From the NCBI GenBank assembly GCA_028285945.1, contig JAPYNE010000063.1, positions 1 through 49,677 of the forward strand: a stretch of DNA of 49,677 nucleotides, read 5' to 3'. The translations under genes and the position numbers were made by a program. Every line of letters starts with the position of its first letter. The first letter of the stretch is position 1. Below the pieces are notes generated by a model. That model ran no database searches. It saw nothing but the letters and a program-made list of their open reading frames with translations, and was not told the DNA's origin. The stretch comes from Candidatus Foliamicus numerosus (GTDB lineage: Bacteria > Pseudomonadota > Gammaproteobacteria > Steroidobacterales > Foliamicaceae). This document shows positions 25,197 to 31,812 of this stretch, piece after piece.

Positions 25197-26023
25197 CAAC
25201 GCACGCGTCGCAACGCTGTTTGCGAGAAGTCGCTTTCGCTCAAGCCGGTGCGAAATTGGAAATCCGCCCATTCAAGCACGGTGCTCTTGCCGGTCAGATG
25301 GTTTTCCATGGTCATTTCCGCCGCCCGCCAGTATTGGCCGAGGTGCCGCTCGTAGCCGGCAAGTTTGAGGGTTTTGAGATGCGAATCCTTGCGGTCGTAG
25401 TAATGCACCATCCAAACGCGAAGCTCGTCGGTGTCCCGCCACACCCGCTGGCGGCTGTAGCTCGATTTGCTGTCCACCGGCACTTGCTCGGTGACCGTGC
25501 AGACCCGCTCGCCGCAAGCCTCGTCGCGCAAGTACCGGTGCGTGTATTTCCCCACTTCCGGGCTGCTCATGTCCTCGTAGGAAAATTCGCTGCCCATGAA
25601 GGAGCTGCTGCGGGTCGAGGAGCTGATTCGCTTGATCCGCTTCAAAGCCGGCAGGTACAGCCATTGATCGTCCTGGCCGGCGAGGCGGCCGTGGGTCAGC
25701 AGCGCGGTGCCCTGAACATCGCGCGGCCGGTCAAACACGATCAGGCTTTTGTCCCCGCCGCCCTCAACTTCCAGAACCTTGAACCGGATCCGGCGGATGC
25801 TCTGTTGGCCTTGCCTGTTGCGAAGAACCATGGTCATGCTGGCCGTGAAATTGCCGAAGCCATCGTTGCGGGCGGCGGCCTCGCGCGCAATCCGCAATCC
25901 TTTCGACTGCGGCGACGATTCCTGCGCAAGGGCGGGCGGGAGCGCCGAGCCCCACAGCGCAAGCGCGAAAATCCAGCCGGCAATGCCCGGCAGCGGCAAT
26001 CCGAAGCGGTGTTCGCAGGTCAT
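25196..26023 (-). CDS. LolA-like outer-membrane lipoprotein-sorting protein family (275 aa)
   Basis: ATG 26023 has GGAGAAACA upstream and yields a signal peptide ending ALA near residue 33. The mature region has FTASMTMVLRNRQGQQSIRR, KSLIVFDRPRDVQGTALLTH, DQWLYLPALKRIKRISSS and SEFSYEDM, which are typical of the 'outer membrane lipoprotein-sorting protein' family (a LolA/LppX-like half-barrel that holds lipid). It is the first gene of the sterol operon and coupled to the barrel gene. Such proteins usually partner RND (COG1033) transporters; one lies 0.7 kb away at 26756. Confidence 0.85.
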   Translation of the reverse strand: MTCEHRFGLPLPGIAGWIFALALWGSALPPALAQESSPQSKGLRIAREAAARNDGFGNFTASMTMVLRNRQGQQSIRRIRFKVLEVEGGGDKSLIVFDRPRDVQGTALLTHGRLAGQDDQWLYLPALKRIKRISSSTRSSSFMGSEFSYEDMSSPEVGKYTHRYLRDEACGERVCTVTEQVPVDSKSSYSRQRVWRDTDELRVWMVHYYDRKDSHLKTLKLAGYERHLGQYWRAAEMTMENHLTGKSTVLEWADFQFRTGLSESDFSQTALRRVR

Positions 26024-26160
26024 TGTTTCTCCGTGGCGGCCGCCGGCGCAAGCGCAAACGGGTGGCGGGCGCAGCCAAAACCGCCGCTTGCCCTCCGGCC
26101 AAAGGGGCGCGGATTTCGCGCCCGCGCGTTGCGGCAGCAACTACGCAACGCCATGTAGTA

Positions 26161-26166
26161 TATAAT
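26161..26166 (+). promoter_or_regulatory. Candidate -10 box for the NHLP precursor gene
   Basis: A perfect TATAAT at 26161-26166 precedes the precursor ATG by 140 bp; no good -35 is visible 17 bp upstream. If used, transcription would start near 26173 and the 13-bp repeat array would form most of the untranslated leader. Confidence 0.4.
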
Positions 26167-26178
26167 TTTGGAGCTTTT

Positions 26179-26282
26179 GGTCATTGGCTTTGGTCATTGG
26201 CTTTGGTCATTGGCTTTGGTCATTGGCTTTGGTCATTGGCTTTGGTCATTGGCTTTGGTCATTGGCTTTGGTCATTGGCTTT
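26179..26282 (+). repeat. Tandem repeat, eight perfect 13-bp copies (GGTCATTGGCTTT)
   Basis: Eight identical head-to-tail units of GGTCATTGGCTTT fill 26179-26282, ending 24 bp before the NHLP precursor start. The unit contains no stop codon in any forward frame, so several spurious frames run through it. Because 13 is not a multiple of three, any in-frame fusion to the precursor would depend on copy number. The perfect identity suggests recent expansion. Confidence 0.95.
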
Positions 26283-26306
26283 ACGCGAAAGCGGGGGAGA
26301 TATCCT

Positions 26307-26588
26307 ATGAGTACGCAATGGCAAGCGTTGGCGGAGCAGCCGCTACAATCAGCCGAAGAGATGCGCAGGCGCCTTACCGATAAGGCAACCACCGACGACG
26401 ACTTTCGTGCGGCGCTGATGTCGGATCCTAGGAGCGCCGTCTCCAAGGAGCTCGGGCTTGAGATTCCCGAAGGCCTCGACATCCAAGTGCATGAGAGCGA
26501 CATGAGCACGGTGCATTTGGCGCTGCCGCCTAGCGCAATGAACGAGGAGCAGCTCGAGGCCATCGCCGCCGGGAGATGCTGCTGCTGA
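26307..26588 (+). CDS. NHLP-leader TOMM precursor peptide 1 (93 aa, core RCCC)
   Basis: ATG 26307 follows GGGGGAGA. The ~89-residue leader has the nitrile-hydratase-alpha-like pattern of NHLP precursors: SAEEMRRRLTDKATTDDDF, RSAVSKELGLEIPEGLDIQV, HESDMSTVHLALPP and EEQLEAIAAG. Cleavage after the Ala-Gly would leave only Arg-Cys-Cys-Cys. The leader closely parallels precursor 2 at 38910. The C-D cyclodehydratase at 31813 could convert the three Cys residues to thiazolines. A Rho-independent terminator follows at 26649. Confidence 0.88.
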   Translation: MSTQWQALAEQPLQSAEEMRRRLTDKATTDDDFRAALMSDPRSAVSKELGLEIPEGLDIQVHESDMSTVHLALPPSAMNEEQLEAIAAGRCCC

Positions 26589-26648
26589 AAAGGCCGGTCG
26601 CTCCCCACGCGCCGGCGAAAGTCCGCGCGGAGCGGCTAGACCTCAACA

Positions 26649-26688
26649 AAGCGAGGCGCTGCTAGCAAGCAGCGCCTCGCTTCTTTTT
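26649..26688 (+). terminator. Rho-independent terminator
   Basis: A perfect 15-bp stem (arms 26649-26663 and 26668-26682, loop AGCA) is followed by CTTTTT. It closes the single-gene unit of NHLP precursor 1, 61 bp after its stop. Confidence 0.92.
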
Positions 26689-26755
26689 CGCGCCTTGCAT
26701 GCGGCATTGCCGCCGCGCGTTATTTTTGTCCGGGTGGCCGACAAGCTAAAGCACA

Positions 26756-29104
26756 ATGCCGAGGGCCTCACCCATCAAGAACGGTCCGGTTAGCGCAAAA
26801 AAATTCGGCGAGTGGGTGATCGCCGCCCGCTGGCCGATCATCCTTGCCACGCTGGTCCTAGCGGCGGCGGCGAGCGGCGGAGTGGCGTTCCTGAAGACCT
26901 CCACGGATTACCGGATCTACTTCAGCCCGGATAATCCTGAGCTTTTAGCGTTTGAATCGCTGGAGAACACCTACGAGAAGAGCGACAACGTCCTCTTCAT
27001 GATCGTGCCGGACGATCGCAACGCCGCCTCGGGAAAAGCCCTCAAGGCCACGGTGTGGCTTGTGGAGCGCGCTTGGGGAATGCCGTCGTCCACGCGCGTG
27101 GATTCGGTCGCCAACTTTCCGCACACGGAGGCGGACGGCGACGATCTGATCGTGGCCGATCTCGTGGATCCTGACAAACTCGACGATGCCCGCGAGCGCG
27201 CCCGAATACGGGCGATCGCGGTGGCCGATCCGCGGCTTGCCGGCAGCCTGATGGCCAAAGACGGCGGCGTGAGCGGCGTTAACGTGACCGTCAAGCTGCC
27301 CGATGGCGACAACGCCGCCGAAATCGCCGAGGTGGCCCGATTCGCGCGCAGCCTCGCCGCCGAGGCGGAGGAGCGATTCCCGGGCATCAAGTTCCCCTTG
27401 GCGGGAACCGCGATCATCAACCATGCCTTTGCCGAGGCGACGCTGGGCACCACGCGCAACGTTCTGCCTGCGGCCCTGGCGATCATGGCGCTGCTGCTGG
27501 GCGTATTGACCCGCGGGGCGGCCGAGGTGGCGGCAACCGGCATCGTGATTATGTTCTCGATGGCAGCATCCATGGGATTGGGCGGCTGGGCCGGCTTGCC
27601 GCTTTCAACATCCACCGCCGCAACGCCCACCATTGTGCTGACGGTTGCCGTGGCCAACTGCATGCATTTGCTGGTCACCATGCAGCAGCGCCTCAGCGAC
27701 GGCGATTCCAAGCGCGCGGCGATCGTCGAATCCGTCCGCGTCAACCTTTATCCGATATTTCTTGCCAGCCTCACCACGGCATTCGGATTCCTGACGATGA
27801 ATTTCTCCGAAGTGCCTCCGTACCGCCACTTGGGAACAATGGTCGCATTCGGCGCCGGCGTCTCATTCGCGCTCACGGTCACTTTCCTGCCGGCGGCGCT
27901 CTCGCTTCTCCCGCTGCGCGCGCGCGGCGCGGGGCGCCTGAGCGACCGGGCGATCACAGCCATCGCGGAATTTTCGATACGGCGCCGGACCGCTCTGCTG
28001 TGGGGATCGGTGGCGGTCATCGCGGCGCTGGCGGCGGCCGCGCCGCGCAACGAGTTGAACGACGTGCTCACGCACTTCTTCAGCGAGAGCGTGGAGTTGC
28101 GCCGCAACACGGACTTTCTGGACGAGAACTTAAGCGGAAACACGGTGCTTGAGTATTCGCTCGTGTCGTCCGGGCCGGGCAATGTGACCGAACCGGCTTT
28201 CTTGGCCGACGTGTCGGCCTTCGCCGATTGGTGCCGCGCCCAGCCGGAAATCCGCCACGTGAGGGCCATCAGCGATACCTTCAAACAGCTGAACATGAAC
28301 ATGCACGGGGACGATCCCGCCGCCTACCGGCTTCCCGCCAGCCGCGAGCTGGCTTCGCAGTACCTGCTTTTATACGAACTCTCGCTGCCCTTCGGGCTGG
28401 ACCTCAACAACCAGCTCGATGTGGCGAAGTCGGCAACCCGCATGACGGTAACGGCGAAAACGCTTTCCACGCGGGAAACGCTCCAGCTGGACGCGCGCGC
28501 CCAATCATGGCTTGCAGACAACGCGCCGAACATCGTCCGCGCCGAAAGTTCCGGGGCGGCGGTGATGTTCGGGCACATCGGCCAGCGCAATATAAGGGGA
28601 ATGCTGATTGGAACGGCGATCGCGTTTGCGGGCATTTCGATCCTCCTCGTTGCGGCCTTCCGGTCGCTGCGGATCGGCCTTGCCAGCCTAGCGCCGAACT
28701 TCGTGCCTGCGCTGATGGGTTTCGGCGTGTGGGGGCTGGCGGTGGGCGAGGTGGGCCTGGCGCTATCGGTCGTTATGGCCATGACGATCGGCATCGTGGT
28801 GGACGACACGGTGCATTTCCTCAGCAAGTACCGCCGGGCGCGGCGGGAGCACGGCTATGCGCCGGATGACGCGGTGCGGTACACGTTCAAGAAAGTGGGG
28901 AGGGCGCTGCTCACCACCACCGTCATACTGGCGGCCGGTTTTCTAGTGCTGGGCCTGTCCGATTTCCTGCCCACCGGGCAGATGGGGCGACTCACCGCAA
29001 TCGTGATCGTGTTCGCGCTGCTCGCCGACTTTTTGTTTCTTCCGCCGCTGCTGATGGCGCTGGACCGGGGCGCCGCCGGAACACGGAGTGCCAACAACCG
29101 CTAA
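26756..29104 (+). CDS. RND superfamily (MMPL/COG1033) transporter (782 aa)
   Basis: Two similar halves, each a helix, a large periplasmic domain and five or six helices, as in hopanoid transporter HpnN and other COG1033 RND proteins. Helices carry the family motifs STSTAATPTIVLTVAVANCM and AMTIGIVVDDTVHFLSKYRRA, the latter with the conserved Asp pair used for proton coupling. 782 aa is typical. It could export sterols with the LolA-like and barrel proteins encoded at 23961-26023, in the way Bst/HpnN systems move hopanoids or sterols. A role in the surrounding RiPP cluster is also possible. Confidence 0.85.
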   Translation: MPRASPIKNGPVSAKKFGEWVIAARWPIILATLVLAAAASGGVAFLKTSTDYRIYFSPDNPELLAFESLENTYEKSDNVLFMIVPDDRNAASGKALKATVWLVERAWGMPSSTRVDSVANFPHTEADGDDLIVADLVDPDKLDDARERARIRAIAVADPRLAGSLMAKDGGVSGVNVTVKLPDGDNAAEIAEVARFARSLAAEAEERFPGIKFPLAGTAIINHAFAEATLGTTRNVLPAALAIMALLLGVLTRGAAEVAATGIVIMFSMAASMGLGGWAGLPLSTSTAATPTIVLTVAVANCMHLLVTMQQRLSDGDSKRAAIVESVRVNLYPIFLASLTTAFGFLTMNFSEVPPYRHLGTMVAFGAGVSFALTVTFLPAALSLLPLRARGAGRLSDRAITAIAEFSIRRRTALLWGSVAVIAALAAAAPRNELNDVLTHFFSESVELRRNTDFLDENLSGNTVLEYSLVSSGPGNVTEPAFLADVSAFADWCRAQPEIRHVRAISDTFKQLNMNMHGDDPAAYRLPASRELASQYLLLYELSLPFGLDLNNQLDVAKSATRMTVTAKTLSTRETLQLDARAQSWLADNAPNIVRAESSGAAVMFGHIGQRNIRGMLIGTAIAFAGISILLVAAFRSLRIGLASLAPNFVPALMGFGVWGLAVGEVGLALSVVMAMTIGIVVDDTVHFLSKYRRARREHGYAPDDAVRYTFKKVGRALLTTTVILAAGFLVLGLSDFLPTGQMGRLTAIVIVFALLADFLFLPPLLMALDRGAAGTRSANNR

Positions 29105-29109
29105 CCGGT

Positions 29110-29359
29110 ATGAACCCGCAGCCGGATCATCCCCCGATGGATCAGGACAGCCAGTCCGACAAGGCCGGAGCCTATTACGAGGAACACACCGAAGGCCTGT
29201 ACTTAAGGCTGGAACCCCGATCCTATCCACTGGGGACTGTTTGAGCCGGGCGAATGCCCCGCCTACAACGAGAGGCTCGCGGGTTCAAAGGGACTTGCGC
29301 GCGGCGGGGCGGCGGGAGCCGCCTTGAACGCTATTTCCACCAGGAGCCCATCAGCATGA
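29110..29359 (+). pseudogene. Frameshifted, truncated SAM-methyltransferase remnant
   Basis: The frame from ATG 29110, 5 bp after the RND stop, reads MNPQPDHPP... AYYEEHTEGLYLR and stops at 29244. One base later, a frame from about 29210 continues WNPDPIHWGLFEPGECPAY and NERLA, to a stop at 29357. Joined, they look like the N-terminus of a class I SAM-dependent methyltransferase (YY...T...Y...W....H.GL.E.GE), but the Gly-rich SAM loop and everything after are missing. It ends inside the convergent gene at 29331. Confidence 0.6.
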
Positions 29360-30470
29360 AGACGTGGGCGTTGATTTGCTCGAGCCCGTCTTCGGCCATC
29401 ACCAGTTTGACGTGGTGGAGGCGGCGCAGGAGCACAAAAGGGCCCGACTTTCCGAACAGCATTTGCGCGCCCGACGACCATGCGGCCAGCGCCTGCAATT
29501 TCTCGGCAACGACCAAGCCTTCTTCGCGCATGCCGTCGATCAGGGCATCCCAATGCTGTTGGTCCTTGAACCATCCGGCGCTCTCGTAAATCGTATTCTC
29601 GGAAAAAATATGCAGATCCAGCGATGGCCCCACGCCTTGCGCGCTTGCCTCAAGGTCCACCCCCATGCGCATGCCGGCCAGCGCGCCGCGTTGCTCAAGC
29701 CGCGACAGGATGGCCGCAAGCGCCGAATGCCGGCCGGGCCAGCCGGCGCGTTGCGCGAATTCCGCCGCCTCGCGCGCCTCCCCGAATCCCAGCGCCATCA
29801 GCCGGACGCCTCTTCCTCTCGACGGAAAAACGCCCACGGCGGCGATGCGCGTATCCCGCTTGAGCGCCGAGTAAATCCGCCCGACATTCCGCCGCTCGGC
29901 GGAATCCCGCTCCCAATCCGCAGCGCGGAGGATAGCGTCGAGCACCAGGCCGAGGCTTTCGGGCCGCCGCTGCCGCGCCCCCCCCCCCGGCAGCGTGCGT
30001 TTGATGGGGTACAGGAATAGGCCCGGATCGGGCCGCGGCTCCCGCAGCATCGAATCCATGCGGTAGTCAAGCAGCACCCGGTTGCCCGCAATGCGGCGAA
30101 GAGGCGCTTTATCGGGCGCGGTCTCTTTCAGCAGCGAAGCAACAGCGGCGGCGCAGGAGGGCCTCCTCCCGGGTGCGCTTTCATTCTGGAAGAAAGCCGC
30201 CGACCGGCTCCCGCCAACCAGCGAAACGGCGAGATCAGCGCCGGGCCGAGGCTCGCGCATCGGAAACCCCATCCACATCGGAAAAGCCGCCAACGAGGCC
30301 GGCAAATCAGCCGCCTGCTCCAGCAGTCGCCGCCAGCCTTCGCCGCCGATCAGGGCCGGGGGGAAACACCCCCTGATCCGGGCCAGCAGCGCCCCCAGCG
30401 AATCCGCTTCGCGAAGCAGCCCGTCCTCATTGGCGATCCACTCCCGATCAAAGTCCATCGCGTTGCTCAA
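29331..30470 (-). CDS. Uncharacterised RiPP-cluster protein, paralog 1 (379 aa)
   Basis: No known family was recognised. It aligns along its whole length with the next gene (30666-31784): WIANEDGLLREADSLGALL vs WAATEKNLLKEAGSMGQLL; RRIAGNRVLLDYRMD vs RRIAGRKMLLEFDID; RPDPGLFLYPI vs RPDPGIFLYPV; both end HHVKL..A, then VFxLM with a Trp-rich tail. A cytosolic, mixed alpha/beta protein is expected. Start is TTG 30470 or ATG 30458. A run of 11 C (poly-G in coding sense) at 29978-29988 codes for glycines in the middle of the protein. Neighbours are TOMM maturation genes, so a role in modification, immunity or scaffolding is likely. Confidence 0.75.
   Translation of the reverse strand: MSNAMDFDREWIANEDGLLREADSLGALLARIRGCFPPALIGGEGWRRLLEQAADLPASLAAFPMWMGFPMREPRPGADLAVSLVGGSRSAAFFQNESAPGRRPSCAAAVASLLKETAPDKAPLRRIAGNRVLLDYRMDSMLREPRPDPGLFLYPIKRTLPGGGARQRRPESLGLVLDAILRAADWERDSAERRNVGRIYSALKRDTRIAAVGVFPSRGRGVRLMALGFGEAREAAEFAQRAGWPGRHSALAAILSRLEQRGALAGMRMGVDLEASAQGVGPSLDLHIFSENTIYESAGWFKDQQHWDALIDGMREEGLVVAEKLQALAAWSSGAQMLFGKSGPFVLLRRLHHVKLVMAEDGLEQINAHVFMLMGSWWK
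29978..29988. repeat. Homopolymer run of 11 C inside paralog 1
   Basis: Eleven consecutive C bases on the plus strand, poly-G in the coding sense, encode Gly-Gly-Gly-Ala. A length change of one base would shift the frame in the middle of the gene, a common route to phase variation. Confidence 0.9.
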
Positions 30471-30494
30471 GCAGCCATAACCGCGCGAGCCTTA

Positions 30495-30590
30495 TCTCCG
30501 CCCCTTTCCCGCAGGAGTGTCGGCGGCAGGACAGCCGCCGCCAAGCCCCATGAATGGGTCCGTGCGTCTCCTGCGGGAAAGGGGCGGAGA
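30495..30590 (+). repeat. Dispersed hairpin element, copy A
   Basis: Perfect 23-bp inverted arms (30495-30517 and 30568-30590) flank a 50-nt core (30518-30567). The core itself contains two small hairpins: CGGCGGC...GCCGCCG and CCCAT..ATGGG. The core is nearly identical to the reversed core of copy B (45671-45720), while the arms differ. It lies between the two paralogous genes. Confidence 0.9.
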
Positions 30591-30665
30591 AAAGGCGGGG
30601 GCTCATGCACCCCATCACAGGCCGCAAAGAACACGCAGAAATCAAGGAATCCAGCGGACGGCACG

Positions 30666-31784
30666 TTAGGCGGGTTGGGTGGTTTTCCGCCAGCCGGACA
30701 TCATCAGGAAGAAAACATAGCCCTTGACCTGATCGACTTGGTTGCCAGCAATCGTCAATTTAACGTGGTGGATGCCCCTCACCAGCATATACGCGCCGCC
30801 CGCGCCGAACACTATGGTGGAACCCGTGGACCAGTTGGCCAGTTCCGAAAGTTTTTCCGAAACGGCGTAGCCCCGGTCCCGGATGCCGTCAATCAAAGCG
30901 GTCCAATGCCGTATGTCCTTCAGCCATTCCCGTTCGTGGGCGAAGAAACTCAGCCCCAGCGCGGTGCCCAAGCCGTCGGGGCGAATGTCGAGGTGGGCGC
31001 CCAAATAGGCGAACGCTTCGCGCTGCTCGAAAAACGACACGATCGAGCCGATTTCCGAGCACTGGCCGGACCAGCCGGCGCGCTCTAAAAACGCAACCAG
31101 ATCGTCCGCTTTCCTGAAGCCTGTCACCGCAATCCGCACTCCTCTCTCGCTCCGCCCCGGAAAGCCGCCCACGGCTCTCACGAGAGTATCGGGCTTGAGA
31201 GTCCGATACAGCCGCTCAAGCGTCTCGCGCTCGGCGGCGTCGCAGTCCCAGCCGCAGGCGGAAACGACCGCGTCGTACACTGCGGCCAAATGGCCGAACC
31301 GTTTTCCATCGCCTGCCACCGCGTCATCGACGGGGTAGAGAAAGATGCCCGGATCCGGGCGCGCATCCGGCTTAGCCGCGTCGATATCGAACTCAAGCAG
31401 CATTTTCCGGCCGGCAATGCGGCGGAGCTCGGAATCCTCCCTGTCGGTCTCGTCCAAAAGCCGGGCCAGCGCCGCCGCGGACGCATCGGCGTTCGGCTCC
31501 CTGCCTTTTTCCTGGTAGCGCGCCGCCGAGGCGCTGTCGCCAACCAGCGAAACGCCGAAATCCGCCCTCGGCTCCGGGTCGTGCAGCGGAATCTCGAAGC
31601 CGAAAGGAAAAGCCGCCATCGTGGCCGGCGTTTCGGCGGCGCGCTCCAGCAGCAGCTCCCATGCCCGCCCATCAATGAGGCGAGGCGAAATATGCGGCCT
31701 GAGGCCCGCCAGCAATTGGCCCATGGAACCCGCCTCTTTGAGCAGGTTTTTTTCCGTGGCGGCCCAGTCTTCTTTCATGTTCAC
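30666..31784 (-). CDS. Uncharacterised RiPP-cluster protein, paralog 2 (372 aa)
   Basis: Full-length paralog of the protein at 29331, sharing its block order (LLxEAxSxGxLL; FGVSLVGDSASAARYQ; RRIAG; RPDPGIFLYPV; GIHHVKLTIAGNQ) and a C-terminal VFFLMMSGWRK. No known family was recognised. GTG 31784 or ATG 31778 are both possible starts; neither has a strong ribosome site. It lies 29 bp downstream of the TOMM cyclodehydratase gene on the same strand, so it is probably expressed with it. Tandem duplication with a hairpin element between the copies suggests local amplification. Confidence 0.78.
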   Translation of the reverse strand: MNMKEDWAATEKNLLKEAGSMGQLLAGLRPHISPRLIDGRAWELLLERAAETPATMAAFPFGFEIPLHDPEPRADFGVSLVGDSASAARYQEKGREPNADASAAALARLLDETDREDSELRRIAGRKMLLEFDIDAAKPDARPDPGIFLYPVDDAVAGDGKRFGHLAAVYDAVVSACGWDCDAAERETLERLYRTLKPDTLVRAVGGFPGRSERGVRIAVTGFRKADDLVAFLERAGWSGQCSEIGSIVSFFEQREAFAYLGAHLDIRPDGLGTALGLSFFAHEREWLKDIRHWTALIDGIRDRGYAVSEKLSELANWSTGSTIVFGAGGAYMLVRGIHHVKLTIAGNQVDQVKGYVFFLMMSGWRKTTQPA

Positions 31785-31812
31785 AACGCCTAAAGCATAT
31801 TCCGGCGCGCAG

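Noticed and set aside
26179-26282. CRISPR array
   Set aside because: The copies are contiguous 13-bp units without spacers.
26023-26383. Forward frames through the 13-bp repeat encoding repeated FGHWLWSLALVIG peptides
   Set aside because: The repeat unit lacks stops in all forward frames, so these frames are a by-product; none has a ribosome site, and the precursor has a good start at 26307.
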